Positions 1 to 8,491 of a stretch of 13,514 nt of DNA are shown here, one piece after another (the first letter of the stretch is position 1; each line of letters begins with the position of its first letter). The stretch is from an uncultured Prevotella sp. (lineage in GTDB: Bacteria; Bacteroidota; Bacteroidia; Bacteroidales; Bacteroidaceae): the NCBI GenBank assembly GCA_900556795.1, contig USQD01000024.1, forward strand, positions 1 through 13,514, given 5' to 3'. Under the pieces are notes generated by a model. The model did no database searches and was not told the origin of the DNA. It was given only the letters and a program-made list of their open reading frames with translations. The position numbers and the translations under genes were made by a program.

Positions 1-57
1 GACGGCATACGAGATTCCGAAACGTGACTGGAGTTCAGACGTGTGCTCTTCCGATCT
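1..57. other. Illumina TruSeq P7 adapter contamination
   Basis: This is sequencing-library adapter, not genome. It starts with 15 bases of the P7 primer (GACGGCATACGAGAT), followed by an 8-base index (TCCGAAAC, 16-23), then the 34-base read-2 primer site ending GCTCTTCCGATCT at 57. Read on the other strand it is the TruSeq indexed adapter with index GTTTCGGA, which I recall as TruSeq LT index 21. Genomic sequence therefore starts at 58. The contig end is probably read-through from short inserts that was not trimmed before assembly. Confidence 0.98.
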
Positions 58-62
58 AAACC

Positions 63-150
63 GCACAACAGCTGTTGTGCACTTGCATAGCAGCTGATAT
101 GCACACGCATAACAAGTGATGTGCAAGCGTATAACTCCTGCTATGCAGTG
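63..150. repeat. Four 22-bp tandem palindromic units
   Basis: Four units start at 63, 85, 107 and 129, an exact 22-bp period. Each begins with an 18-bp palindrome-like core and ends with a 4-bp linker (ACTT, ACAC, AAGC, AGTG). The first core, GCACAACAGCTGTTGTGC, is a perfect inverted repeat. The second (GCATAGCAGCTGATATGC) has one mismatched pair, and the third and fourth have two to three mismatched pairs plus a wobble each. The first 9 bases of unit 2 also pair perfectly with the last 9 of unit 4, so the array could fold into a larger hairpin. It lies downstream of the terminator of the TPR gene, in non-coding DNA. The array may continue past the artificial contig end at 57/58. Function is unknown; it could be a dispersed intergenic repeat or a multi-site protein-binding region. 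Confidence 0.8.
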
Positions 151-173
151 ACCGAAATCATTTTGGGCTGCCT

Positions 174-209
174 AAAAAATCGCCTCACCGATAATTCGGC
201 AAGGCGATT
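174..209 (-). terminator. Rho-independent terminator of the TPR gene
   Basis: The hairpin arms AATCGCCT (178-185) and AGGCGATT (202-209) pair perfectly, and an inner CCG/CGG pairing (188-190/197-199) extends the stem around a loop at 191-196. On the minus strand the stem runs straight into a U-tract (A174-A179 on the plus strand). It begins about 25 nt beyond the stop codon of the leftward TPR gene, so it ends that transcript. There is no matching T-run on the plus strand, so it works in one direction only. Confidence 0.9.
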
Positions 210-234
210 ATAAAGTTTATATCATCCTATGTGA

Positions 235-1443
235 TTACTTGCTCTCTTCCTCAGCCTTCTTGGTCTCAGGTGCATTAGGACCATAGTAACCATAGTAAGC
301 CTGGTAGCGAGTGTAACCCCAGTTAGCCTGTGCCTTCTCAGGATCGAGTTCCTTAGCCTTATCAAGAATCTTGATAGCCTCCTGATAAACCACCTTACGA
401 CCCTGAACAGCCTGGATTTCACCAGCCTTGCTGTTATAGCAAGCACCAAGATATGTCATAACAACAACGTTGTCTGGCTTTGCCTCGAGAGCCTGCTTGA
501 GGCACTTGATAGCGTTGTTAGCATCATTCTTCTGGATATACATCATACCCTTGTTGGCAAGAGCTACGAAGTTTTTAGGATCCTTAGCGATAGCTGCATC
601 CAAAAGCTCAGTCTGCTCTTTCTCCATCTTCAAGGCAGAATACATAGAGTTCAAGCCATCGAGCATTACATCATTAGATGGATCCTTGGCATAGAGATCC
701 TTCAGCTTGTTAACGTAGTTCAAAGAGTCTTCCTTAGTCTTCAAACCATCCTTCATTACATAGAGCTTGAGGTTAAGAGCGTCCTTAGCCTCTTTTTCGC
801 TTGTCATGGCGATGTCGCAATACTTCTCGCAACGAGCAGCATCCTTAGCCTGATAAGCATAGCGAGCTGCGAAGAGAGCAACCTGGCCGATGTATTCCTT
901 CTCAGCTTCCTTCTGCTTTGCATCAACTGATGCGAAGAGAGGCTCTGAATCTGTATCGAGGAATGCACCCCAATACTTCAATACTTCATCAGCCTTATTG
1001 TTCTGAGCTGCAGTCTGACCAGCATTTACAAGCTGCTGACGAGCACCCCAAACACGAGTAGCATTGCCATTGAACTTAGGAGCAACCTTACCCTTTGCAT
1101 TTGGCAACTGGTCATACTTATAGCATTCGATAGCATTCATCAATGCATTGTAAGCACCCTCGTTCATTACGTTCTCATCAACAGGATCATTCTTCTTCAT
1201 GAGCTGATTAGTCTGCTGAATAGTCTGCTGTTCGTTGAAAACCTTCATACCAAGGTCTACCAACTTGTTGTAAGCCTTAGCCTTCTCTGCATCATTAGCA
1301 AACTGACTCAAGTTCTGCTTTACCAAAGCCTCAGCCTCAGCATAAGTCTTTGCCTTCATGACAGCCTTGAGTGCGTCACTGTCACCTGCGAATGCTGATG
1401 TGGCACCCAGTACCAACATAGCAGCTACGATTAACTTTTTCAT
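235..1443 (-). CDS. Exported tetratricopeptide-repeat protein
   Basis: The 402-residue protein starts with a Sec signal peptide (MKKLIVAAMLVLGATSAFA, likely cut after Ala19). No lipobox Cys follows, so it is predicted to be soluble in the periplasm. The rest is mainly alpha-helical. Two TPR units are recognisable near the C terminus (about 289-323 and 323-368). The second carries a roughly 12-residue insert (GEIQAVQGRKVV) between its helices. Residues 180-280 look like more degenerate helical repeats. The C-terminal tail is Tyr-rich (about 379-388) and then charged. TPR arrays bind proteins or peptides, but no partner can be read here. It lies 79 bp downstream of gyrA on the same strand, so it may be partly co-transcribed, and it has its own strong terminator. 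The start is fixed by the signal peptide; the leader ends AACAAAATG, A-rich with no Shine-Dalgarno. Specific function is unknown. Confidence 0.92.
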   Translation of the reverse strand: MKKLIVAAMLVLGATSAFAGDSDALKAVMKAKTYAEAEALVKQNLSQFANDAEKAKAYNKLVDLGMKVFNEQQTIQQTNQLMKKNDPVDENVMNEGAYNALMNAIECYKYDQLPNAKGKVAPKFNGNATRVWGARQQLVNAGQTAAQNNKADEVLKYWGAFLDTDSEPLFASVDAKQKEAEKEYIGQVALFAARYAYQAKDAARCEKYCDIAMTSEKEAKDALNLKLYVMKDGLKTKEDSLNYVNKLKDLYAKDPSNDVMLDGLNSMYSALKMEKEQTELLDAAIAKDPKNFVALANKGMMYIQKNDANNAIKCLKQALEAKPDNVVVMTYLGACYNSKAGEIQAVQGRKVVYQEAIKILDKAKELDPEKAQANWGYTRYQAYYGYYGPNAPETKKAEEESK

Positions 1444-1512
1444 TTTGTTTAAAGTTTAAAAAGTTGAAATTTATAAATTCTTTACGCTTCGTCTATATGA
1501 ATATGAACGAGT

Positions 1513-1534
1513 GTTCAGGATGTTACTCCTGAAC
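1513..1534 (-). other. Hairpin overlapping the gyrA stop codon
   Basis: A perfect 8-bp inverted repeat, GTTCAGGA (1513-1520) and TCCTGAAC (1527-1534), encloses a 6-base loop that contains the gyrA stop codon. No U-tract follows on the minus strand, so it is not a standard intrinsic terminator. It could act as an mRNA 3'-end stabiliser or processing site between gyrA and the TPR gene, or it could be incidental. Confidence 0.45.
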
Positions 1535-4135
1535 GTTCTCGTCATCTTGATTCTCCAACTCAGCTTCTGCCTCAGCTGCTTCTTCAGCAGTCTTGGCACC
1601 AACAGTATCGTTTTCTATTTCCTCGCTCTTCTTTGCCCAGGCAGAACGGCTTTCCTCTTCTACCGAAGCTTCGAGTTCTGAACTCATCACCTTACATACG
1701 CTGGCAATGACATCATTCTTCTTAGCCAGATTGATGAGGCGGACACCCTGAGTAGCACGACCCATGATACGGCAATCGGCAACAGCAAGACGAATCACGA
1801 TTCCACTCTGATTGATAATCATGAGGTCGTTATCATCGGTTACGTTCTTGATAGCTACCAGACGACCGGTCTTTTCAGTAATGTTAAGAGTCTTCACACC
1901 CTTACCGCCACGGTTGGTTACACGGTAATCTACTACGTCAGAACGTTTACCATAACCCTGCTCGCTGACAACCATCACGGTTTCCTTCTCAGGATCATTG
2001 ACTACAATCATACCAATCAAGGCATCATCACCCTCATCGAGACGCATACCGCGAACACCGGTAGAAGTACGTCCCATGGTACGGATCTGATTCTCATCAA
2101 AACGAACGGCACGACCGTTTCTGTTGGCAAGAATCAACTCGTTATGACCATTTGTCAAACGAACATCTACCACCTCATCACCCTCTACGATGTTGATAGC
2201 AATCACACCGTTAGTACGTGGACGTGAATATGCCTCGAGACATGTTTTCTTTACTGTACCATTCTTGGTAGCAAAGACAATATAGTGATTATTGATAAAT
2301 TCGGCATCATTCAAGCCTCTCAGGCGAAGGAATGCATTTACCTGATCATCATTCTCGATATTGAGGAGGTTCTGGATGGCACGACCCTTAGAATTGCGGT
2401 CGCCCTCAGGAATCTCATAGCACTTGAGCCAGTAGCAACGTCCCTTCTTGGTGAAGAACAGCATGGTCTGGTGCATAGTTGCAGGATAGATATACTCAGT
2501 GAAGTCCTTATCACGGGTACGTGCACCCTTAGAACCTACACCTCCACGAGCCTGCTCACGGAACTCTGACAATGGAGTACGCTTGATATAACCAAGGTGA
2601 CTCACGGTAATAACCACAGGATCATTTGGATAGAAATCCTCTGGATTGAACTCATGATCATCTGGCTTAATCATGGTACGGCGAGCGTCACCATACTTCT
2701 CCTTCACCTCATTGAGTTCATCCTTCATTACCTTCTTGCAAAGCTCAGGATCGTTCAAGATCTGATTCAAGTAGTCGATGGTCTTCATCAACTCATTGAA
2801 CTCGTTATGCAACTGTTCCAGACGCAAGCCTGTCAACTGGCTGAGTCGCATGTCTACGATTGCCTTACTCTGCAGTTCATCCAGTTCAAAACGCTTCTCC
2901 AAGTTGCGCTGAGCATCAGATGGAGTCTTGCTGGCACGAATGATATGTACTACCTCATCAATATTATCACAAGCGATAATCAGACCTTCAAGAATATGAG
3001 CACGTTCCTGCGCCTTCTTCAACTCGAACTGAGTACGACGGATTGTTACATCATGACGATGGTCAACAAAGTACTTCACGCATTCCTTCAAGCTCAAGAG
3101 GCGTGGACGGCCATTGACAAGAGCAATGCAATTCACTGAGAATGAACTCTGAAGAGCTGTCATCTTGAAGAGTTTGTTCAAGAGAACGTTGGCATTGGAA
3201 TCACGTTTTACATCAACAACGATACGCATACCCTGACGGCCAGACTCATCATTTACGTTAGCAATTCCATCTACTTTGCCTTCCTTGGCAAGATCGGCAA
3301 TTGCCATCACGAGCTGTTCCTTGTTTACACCGTAAGGAATCTCTGTGATTACGATCTTATCATGACTTTCACCACTTTCAATTTCAGCAGTGGCACGAAC
3401 AACGATTCTACCCTTACCAGTCTCGTAGGCATCCTTCACTCCCTGGATACCATAGATAGTAGCACCTGTAGGGAAGTCTGGAGCAGGAATATACTGCATC
3501 AAGCCATCAGTATCGATATCAGGATTATCGATATAAGCACAGCAACCATCAATCACCTCGCCCAGGTTGTGGGTAGGGATATTTGTAGCCATACCTACAG
3601 CAATACCATTACCGCCATTCACAAGGAGATTAGGAATCTTTGTTGGCATGACGGTAGGCTCCTGAAGCGTATCATCAAAGTTGTTCATCATGTCAACGGT
3701 CTCCTTATCGAGGTCGTCCATGATGTGTTCACCCATCTTGGAAAGACGGCACTCTGTATAACGCATAGCAGCAGGAGAGTCGCCATCCACAGAACCGAAG
3801 TTACCCTGTCCGTCGATGAGAGTATATCGCATATTCCATTCCTGACCCATACGAACCAAGGCACCATATACAGAAGAGTCACCATGTGGGTGGTACTTAC
3901 CGAGCACCTCACCTACAACACGCGCACATTTCTTATATGGTTTGTCACTGGTGTTTCCAATTCCCAGCATACCGTAAAGAATACGGCGGTGCACAGGCTT
4001 GAAACCATCACGTACATCAGGGAGGGCACGAGCCACAATCACTGACATCGAATAGTCGATGTAGCTAGACTTCATCTCCTCCTCAATGTTGATTTTCATG
4101 ATTCTATCATGATCCATTGTCTGATTTTCGTCCAT
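1523..4135 (-). CDS. gyrA: DNA gyrase subunit A
   Basis: This 870-residue protein is the breakage-reunion subunit of gyrase (GyrA2GyrB2), which introduces negative supercoils with ATP. The N-terminal winged-helix/tower region holds the quinolone-pocket helix ([10 protein letters not shown], 82-91) and the catalytic tyrosine Y126 within AAMRYTE. A coiled-coil region spans about 365-490. The C-terminal beta-pinwheel domain (about 505-825) carries a GyrA box, QARGGVG (528-534); this motif separates GyrA from ParC. The protein ends in a strongly acidic, Ala/Glu-rich tail (about 830-870). Ser87 corresponds to E. coli Ser83, while the position of E. coli Asp87 is Gly91. The chosen ATG at 4135 has in-frame alternatives at M7 and M13. 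It diverges from clpC and has its own promoter about 110 bp upstream. No frameshift or truncation is seen. Confidence 0.98.
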   Translation of the reverse strand: MDENQTMDHDRIMKINIEEEMKSSYIDYSMSVIVARALPDVRDGFKPVHRRILYGMLGIGNTSDKPYKKCARVVGEVLGKYHPHGDSSVYGALVRMGQEWNMRYTLIDGQGNFGSVDGDSPAAMRYTECRLSKMGEHIMDDLDKETVDMMNNFDDTLQEPTVMPTKIPNLLVNGGNGIAVGMATNIPTHNLGEVIDGCCAYIDNPDIDTDGLMQYIPAPDFPTGATIYGIQGVKDAYETGKGRIVVRATAEIESGESHDKIVITEIPYGVNKEQLVMAIADLAKEGKVDGIANVNDESGRQGMRIVVDVKRDSNANVLLNKLFKMTALQSSFSVNCIALVNGRPRLLSLKECVKYFVDHRHDVTIRRTQFELKKAQERAHILEGLIIACDNIDEVVHIIRASKTPSDAQRNLEKRFELDELQSKAIVDMRLSQLTGLRLEQLHNEFNELMKTIDYLNQILNDPELCKKVMKDELNEVKEKYGDARRTMIKPDDHEFNPEDFYPNDPVVITVSHLGYIKRTPLSEFREQARGGVGSKGARTRDKDFTEYIYPATMHQTMLFFTKKGRCYWLKCYEIPEGDRNSKGRAIQNLLNIENDDQVNAFLRLRGLNDAEFINNHYIVFATKNGTVKKTCLEAYSRPRTNGVIAINIVEGDEVVDVRLTNGHNELILANRNGRAVRFDENQIRTMGRTSTGVRGMRLDEGDDALIGMIVVNDPEKETVMVVSEQGYGKRSDVVDYRVTNRGGKGVKTLNITEKTGRLVAIKNVTDDNDLMIINQSGIVIRLAVADCRIMGRATQGVRLINLAKKNDVIASVCKVMSSELEASVEEESRSAWAKKSEEIENDTVGAKTAEEAAEAEAELENQDDENVQE

Positions 4136-4243
4136 TTCTTATATTTATGTTTATGTATTTTTATTACCATGATTTTAATGGAAAATCGCTCAGAAGGGCA
4201 TTTATTTGCGTTCTAAGCCGTTTTGCCTCTCCAAAAATCTCGA

Positions 4244-4273
4244 CAAAGATACGAAAAAATATCCATATCCAAA
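4244..4273 (-). promoter_or_regulatory. Bacteroidetes-type promoter for gyrA
   Basis: On the minus strand TTTG (complement of 4270-4273) lies 18 bases upstream of TATCTTTG (complement of 4244-4251). This fits the Bacteroidetes sigma-ABfr pattern TTTG-N19ish-TAnnTTTG. Transcription would begin near 4237, giving a 5' leader of about 100 nt before the gyrA ATG. The leader has no obvious riboswitch fold. Confidence 0.72.
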
Positions 4274-4346
4274 CGCTTTATATGCAAAAAAAATCAATCT
4301 TTTAGCATTATTTGTCTTTTGAAGAAGAAAAAAAGTTGGCTGGAGG

Positions 4347-4377
4347 TTTGTTAATACCAAAATAATTTGTAACTTTG
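4347..4377 (+). promoter_or_regulatory. Bacteroidetes-type promoter for clpC
   Basis: TTTG (4347-4350) is followed after exactly 19 bases by TAACTTTG (4370-4377), a full match to the Bacteroidetes -33/-7 consensus. Transcription should begin close to 4384. A purine stretch, AAGGA (4394-4398), lies 9 bases before the clpC ATG and could serve as a weak ribosome-binding site. No CIRCE inverted repeat or other heat-shock operator is visible. Confidence 0.8.
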
Positions 4378-4407
4378 CACTACTTTATTAAGAAAGGAAT
4401 ATAGAAT

Positions 4408-7119
4408 ATGCAAAATCCATTTGAACATATACAGAAGATTCTAGCACAGTGTGGTGAGAATGTAGCTCGCCGCCATGGCAACAAGATTACGATAGAACAT
4501 CTAATCCTAGAATTTGTGCAAAAGAACAAAGAGATTAACTACATATTGGAGACAGGATTTAGGGTCGATATCAACGTTCTTGAAAATTCACTCAATCAAG
4601 AAATTGCGAAAGCGCCAAATTCCAATTCTGAAGAATCAGAACAGGGGGCTCCTTCCTTGGATGCGACTGCTTCCGAGCTGATGCGCAATGCCATAAAGGA
4701 AGCTTATATCTGCGACAATTCACCTTATGTAGAACCTAAGCATGTGCTTCTGGCTCTGCTCAAACAGAACAACAGTTCTATTTCCAGTTTGCTTGCCGAC
4801 AATGGAATCACATACGATAGTCTCAGAGAGTATCTGAAAAGCCTGAACAGAAAAGCCGATGATGAAGCAGAGCACCAGACGGAAGAGATTGCTGAGGCTG
4901 AAGATGCAGAAATGGAAACAGATGAAATTACAGAAGCTGACATTGAGGAAACTCATGATGAAAGTGACTTGGCTGTACAGGAAAATAACGAGAATGACGA
5001 AACAGAACCAGAAGAAGATATGGAACAGATAAGCAAACGTCCGAAAGCTAACCTCCTGGATTCTGACGATGAGCCTCTGGACCTCAACACCAATCCTGAA
5101 GAAAATAAGAAAACAGCTAAGAAAGAGGGGAAAAAGGCTAAGACAAACACTCCTTTCATTGACAAATATGGCCATGACTTAACTCAGGACGCAGCAAAGG
5201 GAATTCTCGACCCAATGGTTGGAAGAGAAAACGAGGTGCAGAGAGTGATGGAGATTCTGGGACGCCGCAAGAAGAACAATCCTGTTCTCATTGGTGAACC
5301 AGGTGTGGGTAAGAGTGCAATCGTTGAAGGTTTAGCCCAACTCATCAAGAACCACCAGTCTGCCCCACTCCTCTTTGACAAGCGTGTCATCAGCCTAGAT
5401 CTAACAGGTCTTGTTGCTGGCACCAAATATCGCGGTTCTTTCGAAGAACGTATCAAGGGAATCGTGAACGAACTTGAGACGCACCCGGAAATCATCCTGT
5501 TCATCGATGAAATTCATACACTCATTGGTGCCGGAGGAGCAGAAGGTGCCATGGACGCAGCCAACATCCTGAAACCTGCTCTGGCTCGTGGAGTAATACA
5601 ATGCATCGGCGCAACAACACTGGACGAATATCGCAAGAGTATTGAGAAAGACGGTGCACTGGAACGACGATTCCAAAAGATAATCATCAATCCGACAACA
5701 CCGGAGGAGACACTGCGGATACTTCATAATATCAAGGGTACCTATGAGAAATTCCATGAGGTTACCTATAGTGATGAAGCGTTGGAAACATGTGTTAAGC
5801 TGACCGACAGATATATTACAGACCGCTTTTTCCCAGATAAGGCTATAGACATTCTTGACGAGGTTGGCTCGCGCGTACATCTTAAGAATGCAAGCATTCC
5901 TGATGATATTTTGGAATTAGAGCACAACCTGGAAGTATTGGTTACGAATAAGCAAAATGCCGTAGTGAATCAAAACTATGAATTGGCTGCAGCATATCGT
6001 GACCAGCAAGCCCAAATGGAGAAGATGTTGGCACGTGCCAGAGAGAAATGGCAAAACGGAGAAAACGACAGTCACCGTACACCAGTAAAAGTAGACGACA
6101 TAACTGCCGTGGTGAGTAAAATGACTGGCGTTCCGGTACAACGTATGGCTGAGGCCGAGAATAACCGACTCTTGAAGATGGCTGATAAATTGAAGAGCAA
6201 GGTTATCGCACAAGATAATGCCGTAGACAAGATTGTAAAAGCAATACAGCGCAATCGAATGGGCTTGAGAGATCCTAATCACCCTATAGGTGTATTTATG
6301 TTCCTAGGTCCTACAGGTGTCGGAAAGACATACCTGGCAAAAAAACTTGCAGAAGAAGTTTACGGAGATTCCAGTGCTCTGATCCGCATCGACATGAGCG
6401 AATATGCTGATGATTTCAACTCATCCAGACTGGTAGGTGCACCTCCAGGATACGTAGGATACAATGAAGGTGGACAACTGACCGAAAAGGTTAGACGCAA
6501 ACCTTACAGCATTGTCTTGCTCGATGAGATTGAGAAAGCTAGCGGCAAGATTTTCAACATGCTTCTGCAGGTACTTGACGAAGGTAGACTCACAGATGGC
6601 AACGGCCGTCTCATCGATTTCCGCAATACCATCATCATTATGACTTCGAATGCAGGAACCCGTCAGTTAAAAGAGTTTGGCAAGGGTGTCGGCTTCAAGT
6701 CTGGAAGCATAGGAAATGTAGCCAACATGTCGGACAAGGACAAGGAATACGCCCGCAATGTGATACAGAAGAGCCTGAGCAAGCAGTTTGCACCTGAATT
6801 TCTGAATCGTCTTGACGAGATCATCACCTTCGACCAGCTCGACATCAATGCCATCAAGCGAATCATTGACCTGGAACTCAGTTCGCTCATCAAGCGCATC
6901 AACGATATGGGTTATGGCTTCCAGATTACAGAAAAGGCAAAGCAGCTGGTTGCAGAGAAGGGATATGATGTACAATTTGGTGCCCGTCCATTGAAGCGCG
7001 CCATCCAAACTTATATAGAAGATGGAATCTGCGAATTGCTGATGCAGGGTAAATTGAAAAAGGGAAGCATCATCAATGTCGGAAAATGCCCAGGTAAGGA
7101 CGAGTTGACTTTCAAATAA
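4408..7119 (+). CDS. clpC: ClpC-type AAA+ unfoldase (Clp protease ATPase subunit)
   Basis: This 903-residue class I Hsp100 ATPase unfolds proteins and threads them into ClpP. Two Clp_N repeats occupy about 1-145. The first AAA+ domain has Walker A GEPGVGKS (296-303), Walker B with D367/E368 and arginine fingers R420/R421. A short middle domain (about 500-545) carries a UVR-like motif ([11 protein letters not shown]), the mark of ClpC rather than ClpB or ClpA. The second AAA+ domain has Walker A GPTGVGKT (634-641), Walker B D706/E707, R801 and the sensor-2 GAR (858-860). VGF (761-763) matches the ClpP-docking loop of ClpC. Between Clp_N and AAA1, residues 151-210 are 29 Asp/Glu out of 60, followed by a Lys-rich stretch (234-245). 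This makes it longer than typical ClpC (about 810-860, from memory). No mcsA, mcsB, ctsR or clpS neighbour is present. Confidence 0.95.
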   Translation: MQNPFEHIQKILAQCGENVARRHGNKITIEHLILEFVQKNKEINYILETGFRVDINVLENSLNQEIAKAPNSNSEESEQGAPSLDATASELMRNAIKEAYICDNSPYVEPKHVLLALLKQNNSSISSLLADNGITYDSLREYLKSLNRKADDEAEHQTEEIAEAEDAEMETDEITEADIEETHDESDLAVQENNENDETEPEEDMEQISKRPKANLLDSDDEPLDLNTNPEENKKTAKKEGKKAKTNTPFIDKYGHDLTQDAAKGILDPMVGRENEVQRVMEILGRRKKNNPVLIGEPGVGKSAIVEGLAQLIKNHQSAPLLFDKRVISLDLTGLVAGTKYRGSFEERIKGIVNELETHPEIILFIDEIHTLIGAGGAEGAMDAANILKPALARGVIQCIGATTLDEYRKSIEKDGALERRFQKIIINPTTPEETLRILHNIKGTYEKFHEVTYSDEALETCVKLTDRYITDRFFPDKAIDILDEVGSRVHLKNASIPDDILELEHNLEVLVTNKQNAVVNQNYELAAAYRDQQAQMEKMLARAREKWQNGENDSHRTPVKVDDITAVVSKMTGVPVQRMAEAENNRLLKMADKLKSKVIAQDNAVDKIVKAIQRNRMGLRDPNHPIGVFMFLGPTGVGKTYLAKKLAEEVYGDSSALIRIDMSEYADDFNSSRLVGAPPGYVGYNEGGQLTEKVRRKPYSIVLLDEIEKASGKIFNMLLQVLDEGRLTDGNGRLIDFRNTIIIMTSNAGTRQLKEFGKGVGFKSGSIGNVANMSDKDKEYARNVIQKSLSKQFAPEFLNRLDEIITFDQLDINAIKRIIDLELSSLIKRINDMGYGFQITEKAKQLVAEKGYDVQFGARPLKRAIQTYIEDGICELLMQGKLKKGSIINVGKCPGKDELTFK

Positions 7120-7160
7120 AAAATGAAGAGTCAATAACACTTCATTAAAAATATAAAGCG

Positions 7161-7200
7161 AAGCCCCTGTGCCTGCAAAGAGCACAGGGGCTTTACTTTT
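7161..7200. terminator. Bidirectional terminator between clpC and the efflux operon
   Basis: A perfect 12-bp stem, AAGCCCCTGTGC (7161-7172) with GCACAGGGGCTT (7182-7193), encloses a 9-base loop. On the plus strand it is followed by TTTACTTTT, giving a good terminator 41 nt after the clpC stop. On the minus strand the stem is followed by a looser U-rich stretch (CGCTTTATATTTTT), so it can also stop transcripts from the efflux operon, whose last gene ends at 7211. Confidence 0.9.
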
Positions 7201-7210
7201 CATGTAAATT

Positions 7211-8485
7211 CTACAAGCTATTATTAAGCGCCATCAAGGCAAGTACAGCTTCATTGTATTCATTGATAATATCGGCTTGTTTCATTCTCATATCGATTGC
7301 CTCCTTTAAGGCATTCACATATTCCACATAATTGATTTCACCATTCTCATATTCCGTGGTACTCAGACGAACTATCTCATTGGCTTTATCAATATTCTCA
7401 CCATTGTAATATTGCAACTTCTTCGTGGCATTCTGCAAACGGTTATACCCCAACCGGTAATCACGTTCTTTCTCGCGGCGTTCCTGCTGCATATTCAGCT
7501 CTGCCAGCTCCCGATCTTTCCTTGCGGCCTTCACCTTGGCCTTGGTGGCACCATAAAAAAGAGGTACCCCCACACCAATTTCAAAACCAAAGAAATTACC
7601 TTCTGTAAAACGCTGACGGTCTATATGATATGGATCCCAGCTGGAAATCAGCAACTGCGAACGTAAAGCCAGAGAAAGCGAAGGCGCATAACCGGTCTTT
7701 GCACTTTTTATCTCCTGATCGAGTGCCTTCAGGCGGTCCTGCTGATACTGGGCATCAGCCGTCTGCTGGTAATTAAACGAACTACTGATAGATGAATCCA
7801 ATATGATAAGATGAGACTCTGACGGCAATATAGGCTGGTCAGAATTCAGAAGATTCATCAAAATCATCTGCTGATTCTCTGCCTCCGACTTCACATTTCT
7901 CATTTCCAGCAGATTCTCATCACGCAGACGCTCTGAGGTAAGTACTTCCAACTGTCGGGTTTCGCCTGCCTTGTATCGCTTACCGGCAATTTCACAATAA
8001 CGATTCAATATAGAATCAAGACGCTGAAGAATACTCAGACGATAGGTCTGATACAGCATCGCATAGTAAGTAGAAGCAATTTCCTGCTTCAACTGTTGCC
8101 TGGACACATTCAATCTGCTCTTTTCCGCCTGCGTCTCTGCTTTCAACTGTTTCTTCCTAGCTGCATAGACAGTTGGAAAATCAATGCTCTGTGAAAAGGT
8201 AAGTCCATTATCAGTATCACCACTAGAAGCCGGATTCTGAGAAAAAGCCACCTCGGTTTTATCTACATCCCAAGCTGTTCCTTCCATTACCTTGGCACGT
8301 TCTATCGTTTTTCTACCTGCCTGGAGCAAAACATTCTGCTGTTCAGCCAAATCAAAGCATTGCTGCAAAGTCATTTTCTTCCCAGGCAGACTCGCATCAA
8401 AAAACTGGGCATGGACTGTTCCTGGCAGCAGCAATGTCATGACCAAGAATATTACCTTTCTAAATGTTCCTATATACTTCTTCAT
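7211..8485 (-). CDS. TolC/CzcC-family outer-membrane efflux factor
   Basis: The 424-residue protein is the predicted outer-membrane channel of the tripartite metal exporter. It begins with a signal peptide (MKKYIGTFRK, then a hydrophobic core, PGTVHA, likely cut before Q27). Two OEP-type halves follow (about 38-210 and 230-420), rich in heptad-like Gln/Glu/Leu helices as in TolC barrels. The motif NGEINYVEY near the C terminus is typical of CzcC-like members. There is no lipobox Cys, unlike many CusC/OprM lipoproteins. The gene starts only 6 bp after the pump's stop codon, so translation is probably coupled. It is the last gene of the operon and is followed by the hairpin at 7161-7193. Role is inferred from family plus context; the exact metal cannot be told. 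Confidence 0.9.
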   Translation of the reverse strand: MKKYIGTFRKVIFLVMTLLLPGTVHAQFFDASLPGKKMTLQQCFDLAEQQNVLLQAGRKTIERAKVMEGTAWDVDKTEVAFSQNPASSGDTDNGLTFSQSIDFPTVYAARKKQLKAETQAEKSRLNVSRQQLKQEIASTYYAMLYQTYRLSILQRLDSILNRYCEIAGKRYKAGETRQLEVLTSERLRDENLLEMRNVKSEAENQQMILMNLLNSDQPILPSESHLIILDSSISSSFNYQQTADAQYQQDRLKALDQEIKSAKTGYAPSLSLALRSQLLISSWDPYHIDRQRFTEGNFFGFEIGVGVPLFYGATKAKVKAARKDRELAELNMQQERREKERDYRLGYNRLQNATKKLQYYNGENIDKANEIVRLSTTEYENGEINYVEYVNALKEAIDMRMKQADIINEYNEAVLALMALNNSL

Positions 8486-8491
8486 GATAAG

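Noticed and set aside
63..150. CRISPR array
   Set aside because: The period is 22 bp with only 4 bp between palindromic cores. There is no room for spacers, and the cores themselves diverge; no cas genes are present.
2597..4045. Long plus-strand open frames (180 and 227 codons) opposite gyrA
   Set aside because: They are antisense to a complete, conserved gyrA frame and their translations have no domain-like pattern; they arise from gyrA codon bias.
1523..4135. Topoisomerase IV subunit A (ParC) instead of GyrA
   Set aside because: A GyrA box (QARGGVG) and a full-length C-terminal pinwheel are present.
4252..4346. CIRCE-like or other heat-shock operator upstream of clpC
   Set aside because: No TTAGCACTC-N9-GAGTGCTAA or comparable inverted repeat is visible; the region is simply A/T-rich.
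4720..7203. Minus-strand open frames opposite clpC (up to 178 codons)
   Set aside because: They lie inside the intact clpC gene, show Ser/Leu/Phe-rich antisense composition and have no promoter or recognisable domain.
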